Origin: Lactuca virosa
Lineage: Eukaryota > Streptophyta > Magnoliopsida > Asterales > Asteraceae
Length of the DNA stretch: 64,000 bases
Assembly: GCA_928212115.1 (NCBI GenBank)
Contig: CAKMRJ010005745.1
Location: 69,692,821-69,756,820, forward strand
Direction: 5' to 3'
Shown here piece by piece: positions 1 through 9,862 of the stretch. The notes under the pieces were generated by a model. That model searched no databases, was not told the DNA's origin, and saw nothing but the letters and a program-made list of their open reading frames with translations. A program made the translations under genes and the position numbers. Position 1 is the stretch's first letter. Each line of letters starts with the position of its first letter.

Positions 1-140
1 ATTTTATTTAATTTTTTTTTTTGAAAATGGAATTTGAAATTAAAAGAAATTTGAATTTTGGGCTGAAATTGACAAAAATGCGAAAGTTGGAACCGAGAGG
101 GACACTTTATGAATTAAATTTCGAAGGAGTGTTCCATATA

Positions 141-212
141 GCAAACTAGATCAACTGGTAAGGCGCGTTGTTGAGTATAGAGGAGTCCCGGGTTCGATCC
201 CTGATACCTCCA
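141..212 (+). repeat. tRNA-related sequence (SINE head or tRNA relic)
   Basis: An RNA polymerase III A-box-like stretch (TAGATCAACTGGTAAGG, 148-164) is followed about 30 bp later by a perfect B box (GGTTCGATCCC, 191-201). A T-rich tract follows at 231-240. The spacing and order match the head of a tRNA-derived SINE or a degraded tRNA gene. I cannot draw a full cloverleaf with a matching acceptor stem, so a functional tRNA is unlikely. Confidence 0.45.
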
Positions 213-402
213 AAAATATGTCCGCCCCCCCTTTTTTTTTAAATGTGCGATGCGAGGACTCCACGAAGCGAAGCGAGGACGAGGTGCGAACTTCGGACAC
301 TATGCGAGGCTGACCACGAATCCGAGGCGAGGACCGCAAACGTCGACCGTACACGTGCGATGCTGCTGCTAGCCGTGAACTCCAAGCTGTACACGTACGA
401 TG

Positions 403-488
403 CTGACCGTAAACCTCGGACCGCAAACCGAGGGCCGTAATCTCGGACCGTAAACTCCAAGGCCGTAAATTCCGGCCGCAAACTTCGG
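403..488. repeat. 14-bp degenerate tandem repeat (CCGTAAAC type)
   Basis: The hexamer CCGTAA or CCGCAA starts at 407, 421, 435, 448, 463 and 476, so the spacing is 13-15 bp over six units. Related but less regular GC-rich words continue leftward to about 250. The same CCGTAAAC word, in inverted pairs, is found at 1036-1130 in the neighbouring LTR. Confidence 0.7.
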
Positions 489-716
489 AAACCCTAGCTG
501 TTGACCGTACACGTCGCCACCTCCTCGCTGGTTACGACCAAAAACAACGTTTTTTCGACTTTGAAGCTCCAAAACTCTATCAAAAACCCCTTTTTATCAA
601 AAACACGAAGAACAAACCCCCCCTAATTTTCAGAGATCTATCCAAAAACACAGAAATCTTCCAAAACTAAGGTCAAATAAGCTCCAGATCTGACAAAATT
701 GACTGATACAATCCAT

Positions 717-730
717 GCTCTGATACCCAT
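717..730 (-). promoter_or_regulatory. primer binding site of element J (tRNA-iMet type)
   Basis: On the minus strand this reads ATGGGTATCAGAGC, close to the TGGTATCAGAGC complement of the plant initiator-Met tRNA 3' end. It abuts the TG...CA boundary of the LTR at 731. This position fixes the element orientation as minus strand. Confidence 0.65.
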
Positions 731-1191
731 TGTAAGTCCCCAAAATGCTTGTGTATCAATCAGATCCAATTGATGGTGCGGAATCCCAATCAATTGGATG
801 ATGTCAGATCAAATAGAAGAAAAAGGAGAAGAAGAATAACTTGAATCTTGAATGTATTGATGAATATGATTGAAGTTCCTTACACAAGATTCACTTTTTC
901 TCTCTAGAACACACCTTAAGTTTCACACACTTAAGCTCCTCTCTCTCTCTCTCTCTTGGCCGTACTCTCCTTCTCTGTTTATCAATCACTCCTCAACCAC
1001 CTAACACGTATATATATATATACTTGGGGAATATGGGCCGTAAATGGGTTTACGGTCGTAAACCTGTTTACGGCCGTAAACACTGACCGTAAACACATAT
1101 ATGGCCGTAAACACTGAGCTGTTTACGGTCCTAGACATAAAAATACATTTTCCTAGAGAAGCAAAGTATAAACCATAATTTTGACCCAACA
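731..1191 (-). mobile_element. 5' LTR of element J
   Basis: The segment begins TGTAAGTC and ends GACCCAACA, giving TG...CA termini, with the primer site directly on its left. It contains a CT microsatellite (941-955) and a TA tract (1009-1022) that would serve as TATA box on the minus strand. Immediately upstream of that box are inverted TTTACGGNCGTAAA palindromes (1048-1063, 1066-1081) and further single arms to about 1131. It interrupts an F-family LTR fragment that resumes at 1192; the expected 5-bp target repeat (GTTAT) cannot be confirmed because the other LTR is outside the window. Confidence 0.6.
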
Positions 1192-1545
1192 GTTATGGAT
1201 CAAGGAAGAGCTTGTGGATCCTGATTCTCTACTTCATTTCTAGCTTGTTTGAGGTAAAGAGCTATGTACTTGTTCATTGACGACTAAGATATATTATTTA
1301 TGAGTATTGGTTCCTTTTTGGCCCAGGAATGATATCTAGTGGTTTGATGCCACTGTAGGAGCTATGAGTGTCCACTCTTGATGTTTCTGAGGTTCTAGAT
1401 TCATACAGTTGCCTCCTTTAGGGTTTAAAATCCCCCATGCATGAGATTGTATCCGTTTAATGAAAGTGAAGTGATATATCTTGAAGTTCGGTCCTTTTAG
1501 GGCATCCAAAGTCACCACGTATGTGACTTTATGGTCAATTCGGAG
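1192..1545 (+). mobile_element. diverged LTR fragment of the F family
   Basis: Reverse-complement comparison with 61140-61510 (LTR of element F) shows long collinear similarity. Shared stretches include the AGCTTGTGGATC block, the ACCTCAAACAAGCT block, the AACCCTAAAG block and the CATGCATG block. F is on the minus strand, so this copy is on the plus strand. It is many substitutions apart from F and is truncated on the left by element J. Confidence 0.65.
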
Positions 1546-2144
1546 TTACGACATCTGCATTATCCTCATCGACCCTCGTTATGTCCCCGCTGCTTCGCAT
1601 TTGGATCCACGACCTCCACATTTGGCTCGCGGACCTCCGCATCTTTCCTCATCGAAAAAAGGAGATGGATACTAATTCATTTAATGTTTTTGGCGATGGA
1701 TTCGGTCCCCGAGTATGTATTTACGATTTTATGTTTTCTGTTTTCATATTATTTAGTATTAGGGTATAATTTTTAATGAAAATGAGTTATATCTTCCCGA
1801 GAAACACCTCGTAAAAGAGGTAAATTGGGGAAGAAGTCGGTATTTGGGGAAGATCCATTCCACGGAGGTGTTGGTCTATCCATAGTGGGAGTTCCGCGGA
1901 CTAACCAATATGCTCCACGGATTGACCTTTAATATTTTTTGCCCTATTATAGCAATGTAATTTCACAATACTACCCTTTATAAAAAAGTAAAAATTCGTT
2001 CATATGTTTATGAGAATGGGATAATTGGGTAGTTTTTTAAGTTAAATTGAAAGTACGTTTCTATTTATTATGTTAACCAATTTTACTACATAATTTTAAA
2101 GCTTGTTAACCATGTCCAATTACTAACCTTTTATATTCAATTAA
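1546..2144. other. no gene recognised
   Basis: About 100 bp of GC-richer sequence (1560-1660) is followed by AT-rich sequence. Short open frames at 1481-1776 lack any recognisable domain and overlap one another in different frames. The tract at 1840-1935 has GC-rich inverted words (CCACGGAGGT, TCCGCGGACT) resembling LTR promoter palindromes but has no identifiable boundaries. Confidence 0.5.
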
Positions 2145-2891
2145 ATGTATATGTTTTGTAGCATGATCATCTCGGACAAAAAAGTCGATTTAACTCTAAA
2201 AGGCATCGTCGGTACCATCATTAAAGACTATTTTTCGTGGCTAACAAATCGCAACAAGCATTATTTGAAGCTTCATCGTTTGATGATGTTGCATGAAGTA
2301 CGGTCGCAGGACATGTTTGAAGCGGGAAGGTTTCAGTTTGAGGTACAGGAGGTGCTTTTGGATTCTGGTGAAATGGACTATTTTGATAAGTGGGTTAAGA
2401 GTTGGTCCTTCTATTGATTTACTTCATGAAGAAAAATGTCACTCAAATTCAAATATTCGGGCTCAGTTGTTTCTATACATTACCGATGAACGTTTGCAGC
2501 TCAGAGATTTAGAAGAGTACATTATGTCTCCAAAATATCTGCAACTTGAGGATGAAGATGCGGTAATGCTTATCCAACTTGTTTTTGTGTTGAAAGGTCT
2601 CCATGGACGGTACATTAAAACGTGTATTCTTGCATTAGTATAAAAGCTTGCGGATAATATATAATTGGAACAGGTATTACATTTTAAAATTCTTTATAAA
2701 TACAAAAATAATTATAATAATTAAAATGAAATTGCAGGTTTGCATTGGGTACATATCTCTGGACCTATACTTCGGGGTTGATGCATGGAATGCTTGAGAA
2801 AATTGAAAAATGTAAACTATTTAGAGAGGGCAATCCTGAGTTGACGAAAATATATAAGTATATCGTTTCTGGTTTTATGCTTTCGTTTAAG
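2145..2891 (+). pseudogene. broken DUF1985-type (Ulp1/phospholipase-like) gene fragment with an intron
   Basis: Two overlapping frames (2145-2395, then from about 2396 in another frame) together give one protein segment. It runs through DYFSWLTNRNKHYLKLH, then DEDAVMLIQLVFVLKG, then LADNI. A 64-bp intron (2674-2737) with GT donor and GCAG acceptor joins it to an exon (2738-2891) reading FALGTYLWTYTSGLMHGM and ending at a GT donor. The W-N-R-F-x-x-G-T-Y-L-W pattern after a hydrophobic segment is the hallmark of DUF1985, which is found in plant Ulp1-related genes and is often carried by Mutator-like elements. No Ulp1 protease domain follows. The frame change near 2396 makes this copy a pseudogene or a captured fragment. 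The family call rests on motif memory only. Confidence 0.6.
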
Positions 2892-2915
2892 GTTAGTTTC
2901 AAATTGAATTTTATA

Positions 2916-3065
2916 CGATAAAAACATCATACTTTCATTTTATACCATAATATCATCATACTTTCATTTTTATGCCGTAATAGCATCATACCTTTGTTTT
3001 CATCCCATAATAGCATCATACTTTCGTTTTTATGCTATAACAACATCATACTTTCCTTTTTATCC
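2916..3065 (+). repeat. five exact-length 30-bp tandem units
   Basis: Five consecutive units of 30 bp start at 2916, 2946, 2976, 3006 and 3036. All share the word CATCATACTTTC or a one-base variant. The array follows directly after the last DUF1985 exon donor, within what would be its intron. Unit length does not drift. Confidence 0.85.
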
Positions 3066-4660
3066 CATTGATATGGATTTTTGATACGTTCCCAGAGGCA
3101 ACACAGTAGTGTTGAAGAAAAACACCATCGAAGAAATGAGAAAATCAGTAAACCATAGAATTGAAGAGTCGAAGTGTTTAAAAGACTGAAACTGAGTTTT
3201 AGAATCATGAAGTGGCAAGTAATGCGTAAAATAAAGAGTTGTGAATCAACCAAGTTTATGATAAAAAAAATTGTATGTTCAATATCAATGATTCAAAAGT
3301 ATCTCATATTCATAAAGATTCAGTTACAAGTGTTTGAAATTGTAAACACACTAAAAAACTCAAAAGGCTCTCTGGATTTTAGTCTAAACAGCAATTGAGC
3401 AGAATGAGCAGGAAATGAGTAACTTTATAATGTAGCCCAATGGGCCTATTTATAGGATTTGGAAAAACCCATGACATGGATTGACCAATCTGGTGTTGAC
3501 ATGTCATCATGACTTAGTCATCAGTTGACACCTTTGCCTTACTTAACAGAAAATGGATGGAATATTCCAATTCTGTTAGTATTCCGTTAGGGTTCCATCC
3601 AAGTCTCGATTGTTCAATTTTATTGATCATTCTTGATCAACCTTGAGACTCTGATGAATATCATGATGTTCCATTGTCTTTTAAGAGTGCCACCAACTTT
3701 TAGAGATTCCACTATCTTTAGAGATGCCACTATATTCTAGAGATGCATTTGATCAAGAGAATTTGCTTCTTGAAAGCTAAGACGTGTCTTGGATATAAAG
3801 ATGTGTCATTGTAGATAAATCGTTCCATACATGTCTTGGATATGCCATCAACGTGTCTTGATGTGCCATGTGCATCCTTGATATGCCATCTATGTTCCTG
3901 ATATGCCATGCAAAAACGGACGAGCCATCAATGTTTCTGATGCTCCACATCTGATCTAGATATGCCATCTAAGATCATGATGTTTCATCTCACATTTAGT
4001 TAATTCTCCATTGCAACTGCAAAAACTACTACATCTGATTCTTCAAACACTTGATCTGTATTTATCATCTATCTAACGTGAAATATTCTAATAATATTTA
4101 TTAGAGAGACATAGATAATGACTCAACTTATTTCAAATGAAAATCACATAGAAATATTTTCCAACGGTTTATGGTTACTGAAATAAGGAGTAGAATTTAA
4201 AGAAATATCATGCAAGATGAAATTTATAAAATGAATTACAAGTAGAAAAGAGAATTTCTTCTACACAATTAAACAAAGAGAAAATAACAAAAACACACAA
4301 TCTAAACTCGATTCCTTAAGTTTAGTAACCACTGACAAAAAATTAGAAACCAAGTGAGTTATTGAATTTTCTTCACTCTCAGTGTACTGCCTTTTTCTCC
4401 TGTTTTCTTCAATAGATGTTTTCTTCAGTAGATTAATGATGCCTTAGATGAATTATAAAGAGAAGAGATGTTTTTGACAAGTTCTCATAAATCTCAAGCG
4501 TCCCTTAGAAGAAAATAAAATTATGTATGTGGGTTTTTATGTATGTTTCTAGGTAACTTATTTTCGATGCTCAGATCCAAATTTGGTTTATCAGATTCCT
4601 TTTTCTCCAAGTTGGTCTATTTCCCAATCAACACTAAAATGAACAACCATGTATAGAACA
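3066..4660. other. intergenic or LTR-derived sequence, no gene
   Basis: No coding potential was recognised. The block at 3430-3490 (GCCTATTTATAGG followed by a CCCATG region) resembles an LTR promoter, but no TG...CA boundaries or primer site could be placed. Degenerate TGCCAT repeats occupy 3780-3990. The rest is AT-rich and unassigned. Confidence 0.45.
3780..3990. repeat. degenerate GATRTGCCAT repeats
   Basis: The word GATATGCCAT, GATGTGCCAT or a close variant recurs at irregular 20-35 bp intervals. A similar repeat of GATGTGCCAA type is present at 28150-28640, on the other side of the split gene X. Confidence 0.55.
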
Positions 4661-4662
4661 TA

Positions 4663-5070
4663 TTACCTCAAGCATTGTAGGGCATATGTATAAAATTTAT
4701 TTGTGCTTGTACTTTGCTTCAACCAAATAATCAATGATCTGATGTTAGCTTGATTTATCCTAAGACGATCAACTTTAGAAAACATAAATTCAGAGTTGTC
4801 TGATCCTTTTCCTTTAAAGAAAGCATACTGAATCTTTCGAAATTCCCGGATGTTAATTTTACTAATTGAAGCAATTTTGAACGTTGACCATACAGAGAGA
4901 GCTTGAATCGGTTTCTTCATAAATAATCTTTTATTAACCTCTTCCATGTCTATATCAGATTTAACTGGATATAATGCATTTGGCCATAGATTGCACTTTC
5001 TACCATTTGGGGGTGTAGGGATATCCCAGTTTTCTTTAGAGGGATATGAAGGTGGTGTAAAGGAATTTCG
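4663..5070 (-). pseudogene. 3' part of decayed gene X (unrecognised)
   Basis: The minus strand holds an open frame (about 130 codons within 5106-4663) ending at a stop at 4663. It includes SKENWDIPTPPNGRKCN and SVWSTFKIASISKI. I do not recognise a domain. Its right edge coincides with the break into C-family LTR sequence at about 5071. On the far side of element C a second minus-strand decayed coding region begins at 25161 in the same orientation. I infer that the two are parts of one ancestral reading unit split by the insertion of C. The open frame from 5106 to 5071 is LTR sequence and not part of the gene. Confidence 0.45.
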
Positions 5071-5222
5071 GGGATATAAGGAACGCAGAAATTTGACTTC
5101 TAACAAAGAAGTTATGACCCGTCTAAGTTTTTCGACTAAACCGGCACAACACCGCGTATCGTAAAAAGTGAATGCATAGTTACTTTCATCTTACACACAC
5201 ACACACACACACACACACCCCC

Positions 5223-5314
<92 letters not shown>

Positions 5315-5547
5315 GTATTTGATATAAATTACGTGTTATACGTATATATTCTCTGTGTTCTTGATTTCTATGCTGGATGAAAGATGTGTATATGCTTTTA
5401 CTTGATTTCAACTGTATATGTATTTTATACCTATCAATATGTTGGGAAATATGGGTAGATGAAATAGATGATGAAAGATGAAATAAAATGATGAGAGGCC
5501 TCGATGTTTAAGCTGATTCAGTCGTCTAGCTAAGTGATTTTGTTTGC
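5071..5547 (+). mobile_element. remnant of the 5' LTR of element C with internal deletion
   Basis: Positions 5071-5165 match 22936-23035 in the 3' LTR of C (GGGGATATAAGGAACGC block, then CGTATCGTAAAAAGT). The match then jumps directly to 24247 (GAATGCATAGTTACTTTCAT) and continues to the GAGGCCTCGATGT block and TCTAGC at about 5531. About 1.2 kb of LTR is therefore deleted and the first 230 bp of the LTR is missing. Sequence after about 5547 no longer matches C and is taken as the start of the A-element region. Confidence 0.7.
5192..5310. repeat. compound CA/TA microsatellite
   Basis: A (CA)n run is interrupted by a short C tract (5218-5225), resumes, and passes into (TA)n up to 5310. It lies inside the C LTR remnant at a point where the 3' LTR of C has only a short ACACATAGATATG stretch (24270-24283), so the expansion arose after insertion. 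Confidence 0.95.
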
Positions 5548-5566
5548 ATACATTGATAATCATACT

Positions 5567-5567
<1 letters not shown>

Positions 5568-5649
<82 letters not shown>
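5568..5649. repeat. (TA)n microsatellite
   Basis: An uninterrupted TA run of about 80 bp near the junction between C-family LTR and A-family sequence. Open frames across it are artefacts. Confidence 0.95.
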
Positions 5650-5653
<4 letters not shown>

Positions 5654-6111
5654 CACTTATATATTGAAAAGTATTCATATATAACTTAATATACAAATCT
5701 ATAAAAGTCAAACCAAAGTCATATAATTAAGATTATTTGATTTAATATAAGGGAAATAACTCTACTATGAGTTTTTAATTTTAACAATTTTGAAATTTGG
5801 AATCAAAAACACTTAGACCGAAATCATTCTTTTTGGTGATTCTATGTGAGGACCGAAATCAGCCTACCGAAATCTCCACCGAAAACCTTCGCTAGCTCCA
5901 CACTCCTCGGACCAAAATCAAGTTTGCAGTTAAGACCGCAAACGTGTGAAGCCGCCTTTTCTTTGGACCGAAAACTGATTTCGATCAACACCGAAATCAG
6001 TCTGCGAGGGGTCTCATATATGCACCGAAATCATTTTATTTTGGGCTACTTTATGTCCTAAAACTCCTTTAAAGATCTAGATATTTTGCTTCAACCGCCT
6101 CACTTTTTACC

Positions 6112-6114
<3 letters not shown>

Positions 6115-6187
<73 letters not shown>
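6115..6187. repeat. (TA)n tract at the probable TATA box of A
   Basis: A TA run broken by a single GATA lies downstream of the ACCGAAATC repeats and upstream of the transcribed-looking part of the LTR. In LTRs B, C, E, F and J the TATA box occupies the same relative place. Confidence 0.8.
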
Positions 6188-6191
<4 letters not shown>

Positions 6192-6542
6192 CCGAATTCT
6201 CATTACCCATTTCTCATTTCACTCCACAAAATCTCGAAATTTTCCTCTCAAAAGTGTTCTTTGCATATTCAAAGCATCCATCCAAACTTCTCAGGAGAAT
6301 CCAAGCTGTCAATTAATTCTCAAGAATTAATTTGGATACGGCTATCATTACGTGTTCTAAACCGAAAGTCATCGTTTTTATCCCGTTATCAAAACCGTTA
6401 TCACATTCGAGGTGAGTTCATACCCCTACGTTTTCATAATTTTCACTATTTTAGGGGGGAATACAAGTGTAACACAAGAAATTTTGTATTAATATCTAAA
6501 TGTTTTCAATATTTTGTCAATCGTTGCCATTATTAAAAACAT

Positions 6543-6691
6543 ATATTTATATACATATAAATTATATAATTAAGGTTCAACGGGCTTAGAATTGATAATT
6601 TTGCTCCATTTCCAGTTCCTTGTTTGGTTGTGGGCTTGGGGTAGAATTATTTATTCGACTGCCTATTTAATCATAATTATATAAATATTAT
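6543..6691 (+). repeat. core-hairpin copy 1 (LTR of A)
   Basis: Left arm TATAAATTATATAATTAAG and right arm TTAATCATAATTATATAA can pair. The loop carries TTCCTTGTTTGGTTGTGG at 6616-6633. This is one of nine related hairpins in elements A and B. Confidence 0.75.
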
Positions 6692-6856
6692 ATTATATAA
6701 GTATAAAACCATGTAAAACTTGTTAAACAAAAATATTATTTTTGCGATCTATTTTAGTACTAATTGGACATAAATATTGAATTTCACGGAACAATCGTAT
6801 CACGGATTTTACGATTTAAACTTGTCGAATTATTAACAATACAAAGATTTTCGTTC

Positions 6857-7075
6857 CAGTGGAACACATACACATAAACTATAATAGGTATAGTTTATGG
6901 AACTTACATATTACTTTTCAAAGTTTAGAATACAATACAGAAAACAAACATATAAACTATAATAGGTATAGTTTATGGATCATATGCACTACTTTACATA
7001 TTCATAATACATTATGGAAAACAAACATATAAACTATAATAAATATAGTTTACGAGATATACTTATAGTTTATCC
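6857..7075 (+). repeat. three tandem ATAAACTATA / TATAGTTTAT palindromes
   Basis: The near-palindrome ATAAACTATAATAGGTATAG (first 20 bases shown) starts at about 6875, 6951 and 7030, each continuing to TTTATGG or TTTACG. The spacing is about 77 bp. A fourth half arm is at 7058. In B the equivalent place holds a different repeat (GTTTAATCCCATAAAC, 29328-29383). Confidence 0.75.
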
Positions 7076-7819
7076 ATGACAAAGTAACTTTTCATTATTC
7101 TACACGTAACCGTCAATATAGCAATTATGAGACACACTCCACGTATTTATCTAAGTACCAACCAAGTCCTGAAATTATAACCAGAGTCTTCTGGAGGGAG
7201 AGCGTGACACTTGTGTATAGATCTATACGGGACTGAAAATCCCTCACCTTAACTGTTCGCTACAGTTAGGCCGGCAGGCCTAGAGTGACAAATGTCGTAC
7301 CGATTGCGACGCTTGAAGAACGTCGTGTTCAGGTCATCTTAGGTCATCAAGCATGGTTATGATAACTCACAATTTGGTATTGAATAATACGATTAGTGTA
7401 TGAATAAGTAAACGACTTCACATAGTTTTATTAAATAATCAATCTATAACATAGTATTTTACAAGTACAGCTGGTGAATCTAGGCAGTTTCAAATACACA
7501 GTTTTTATACAAGTACAAATACAGATTACTATTCCAGTACAGAGAAAACATACTTTTCATAGTTTTATGTGAATTAAAACTACATTATACTATCTCAGAG
7601 TACAATAACATTTACACGTTTTAGGTCTTAGGGTATTAAGACTACAACACGATTACAATAGAACATATGTAGCTACGATTCGAATATAATGTAAACACTT
7701 TAATATAAATACAATGGTTGTTGTTACTTTGATTTCTATTATTCAATTGTTGTGATACTGTACATGACGTCATCCACCCCCAAACGTTTCCGCCGTTCCG
7801 GTTTAGGGGTGTGACAGAT

Positions 7820-7832
7820 TGGTATCAGAGCA
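7820..7832 (+). promoter_or_regulatory. primer binding site of element A (tRNA-iMet)
   Basis: TGGTATCAGAGCA exactly matches the usual complement of the plant initiator-Met tRNA 3' end. It sits three bases after the LTR end TGTGACA. It fixes A as plus strand. Confidence 0.9.
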
Positions 7833-8713
7833 TTGTTTATAGTGAACAAAGTATATCAAACCACAAAGGATATACAACTATAAATGCAATCGGGCTGAAA
7901 CGCTCTGACTAAAAGTATACTTTTAAAATCTAAGTATTTTATAAGAAGTATACTAACATGCATACATACAAGAAACAGTATCACAATGAGAACTACAAAA
8001 AAGTATTTAGATGTTGGACACCACAGTTAAACCTGGACAGTTATGTTATCATATCTGGGATAAATATAGCCTGATCAACTATATTTATTTGAGATATGAC
8101 CAACATATGTTTGGGAGTGATCGTGGTGTTGCAACAAGACTAAAACTTACCAAATCTATATACCAGAAGAACTCTAGAACCAAACAGAAAGTTAAAATAC
8201 TATAAGAGTATTTAATGTCACTATAACACTGGAACAACAATATTCAAAAAGGTCTTTCGTACTAGAAACAATCATGTGAAACCACAGGACTCTTACCGGT
8301 AGATCTATAATTACAAAGTGTATACATAAGAGTTATATATAACTAAGATTTTATAGACTTAGAATTGGTGATTTAGCTTACTTCCTATTCCTTGTTTGGT
8401 TGTGGACTTATAGTAGAATCACTTATTCAAAGGTCTATTTGGTTTTGGTTATATATAATTCGTATGCACTATGTGATCTATAGGGGGGCCCAGTATGAGT
8501 CATACTATACAAATTCCTTAGAAGTGTTGCTATAAATTTCATAAATTGCGATTGTTTACTTGTATCAGTATACTTCTATTTTAAATCGCAAAACACTATG
8601 AAAGTCAGGATATGATACGTTTAGAACTAAGATATATATTGTTCAATATCACATGACTCGTAACTACTATAAAGGACTTATCATTATTTCCTCTCTAAAT
8701 CTTACAGAAAAAG
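7833..8713 (+). other. 5' untranslated leader of element A
   Basis: Between primer site and gag start there is no gene. The open frame at 8011-8205 has no recognisable domain. Core-hairpin copy 2 lies at 8318-8469, about 500 bp after the primer site, the same distance as hairpin copy 7 in element B. Confidence 0.7.
8318..8469 (+). repeat. core-hairpin copy 2 (leader of A)
   Basis: The left arm (GTGTATACATAAG then TTATATATAACTAAG) pairs with the right arm (TTTGGTTATATATAATTC then GTATGCAC). The core TCCTTGTTTGGTTGTGG is at 8389-8405. The left arm is nearly the same as the corresponding arm of copy 7 in B, so these two are positional equivalents. Confidence 0.8.
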
Positions 8714-9862
8714 ATGCCGCCGCATAAATCAAATAGGCATTTCTGTCAACAATCCACCAATTCCACCACCGCCACCACCTCCACAGTATGACCCTACTTT
8801 CTTCCAAGCAGCAATAACAGCCGCCGTGGCTGCTGCTATGACACAAATTAACGCCAGTGGTACTAGTGGATCCGGTAGTGGTGCTAACAACTCTAATAAC
8901 AGGGAAAGTATTGGACACCAAAGGGAGTGTTCTTATAAAGACTTCACGAATGCTAAACCCAAATCCTTTGATGGCACCGGAGGTGTCATTGCTCTAATAC
9001 GTTGGTTCGATAAAATCGAACCGGTGTTTGAAATCTTTGCGTGCCCTGAAGCTAGCAAAGTGAAGTTTACAACATGAACTTTCTTGGATAGAGCCCTCTC
9101 TTGGTGGAACGGCTATGTCAAGTTGTTATCTCTCCCAATAGCCAATGGCATGAGCTGGGAAGACTTAAAAGTTCTGATGCTGGAAAAATATTGTCCCAGA
9201 GGCGAGATACAAAAGTTAGAGCATGAACTTTGGGGTTTCACGATGAAGGACTCCGATATTGCTGCTTATACTGCCAGATTTAGTGACCTAGCTCTTCTGT
9301 GTCTCGGGATGGTCACCCCGGAGAGTAAGAAAGTGGAGATATACATCTGGGGGCTAACTCTCCCGACTCAAGGACACATTATAGCTGCCAATCAACTTAC
9401 TTTCGATAGTGTCAAGCGTCTGGCACAGACACTTGTAGATCATGGAGTTCATCAAGGCTCCATGCCAGCTATTTCTGAACAACCTAAAGAAGGAGGCAGC
9501 AAAAAGAAGTTTTGGAACAAACGAAAGGGGCAATCATCGCAAGAGCCTTCTAAGAAGAAACAAATTATGGAAGTACATACTGCTATTGTTCCTGCTGTTG
9601 TTCCTGCTTCTATTCCAACCACTATTTCTGCTACTCCAGCACCCCCGAGTCGATATGCTGGAACTTTGTCAAAGTGTAATAAGTGCAACTTCCATCACAC
9701 GGGAGTTTGCAGGAAATGCACTGCAGAAACTGCAATAGGAAGGGGCACACTGCCCGTTTCTATAAAGCACCAGCACAACCCATCTCCCAAGTCCCCGACG
9801 TGGGAGTAAGTCAAGCCTGTTATGGGTGTGGTGAAACTGCACACTTTAAGAGAGACTGCTGA
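8714..9862 (+). pseudogene. gag of Ty3 element A, frameshifted
   Basis: ATG at 8714 opens with MPPHKSNR, matching the MPPKK start of the B gag. A frameshift in the CCA-rich stretch near 8750 is followed by PPPPPPQYDPTFFQAAI, a low-complexity segment and the capsid (retrotransposon gag) domain. That domain reads WFDKIEPVFEIFACP, an in-frame TGA at 9075, then RALSWWNGYVK, MSWEDLKVLMLEKY and YTARFSDLALLC. A basic linker (about 9500-9570) leads to zinc-knuckle remnants and one perfect CCHC knuckle, CYGCGETAHFKRDC (9818-9859), directly before a TGA at 9860. The capsid protein would have packaged the element RNA in a virus-like particle. The stop and frameshifts show that this copy is dead. Confidence 0.85.

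Larger units (their letters stand above)
1..716 (-). mobile_element. non-coding leader of LTR element J (partial)
   Basis: This stretch lies on the interior side of the primer binding site at 717-730, so it should be the untranslated leader of a minus-strand LTR retrotransposon whose body continues left of the window. No convincing reading frame is present; the short open frames follow low-complexity repeats. It holds a tRNA-like segment (141-212) and a 14-bp repeat tract (403-488) whose CCGTAAAC-type motif is also found in the adjacent LTR. The shared motif supports the two parts belonging to one element. Without the left half of the element this remains inference. Confidence 0.4.
5548..7816 (+). 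mobile_element. 5' LTR region of Ty3 element A (left edge uncertain)
   Basis: The right end is clear: TGTGACA at 7810-7816 followed by a primer site at 7820. From about 6240 rightward the sequence is alignable, in reverse orientation, with both LTRs of element B. Shared blocks are the GAGTTCATACCCCTA block, the TATAGATCTATA block, the GCCGGCAGGCCTA block and the terminal CCGTTCCGGTTTAGGGG block. The left edge is not certain; sequence departs from C-family LTR at about 5547. ACCGAAATC words (5817-6030) lie upstream of the TA tract at 6115-6187, which is the probable TATA region. Confidence 0.6.

Noticed and set aside
141..212. Functional tRNA gene
   Set aside because: A and B boxes are present but I cannot pair an acceptor stem or find a clear anticodon loop, so it was listed as tRNA-related only.
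2916..3065. CRISPR-like regular repeats
   Set aside because: The 30-bp units are directly head to tail without unique spacers, in a plant sequence.
4663..5106. A 147-codon intact gene
   Set aside because: Its first 12 codons or so come from C-family LTR sequence, so the apparent start is a product of the insertion junction.
5136..5711. Open frames across the CA/TA microsatellites
   Set aside because: The translated Tyr-Ile repeats only reflect the TA dinucleotide run; no homologous protein or start context.
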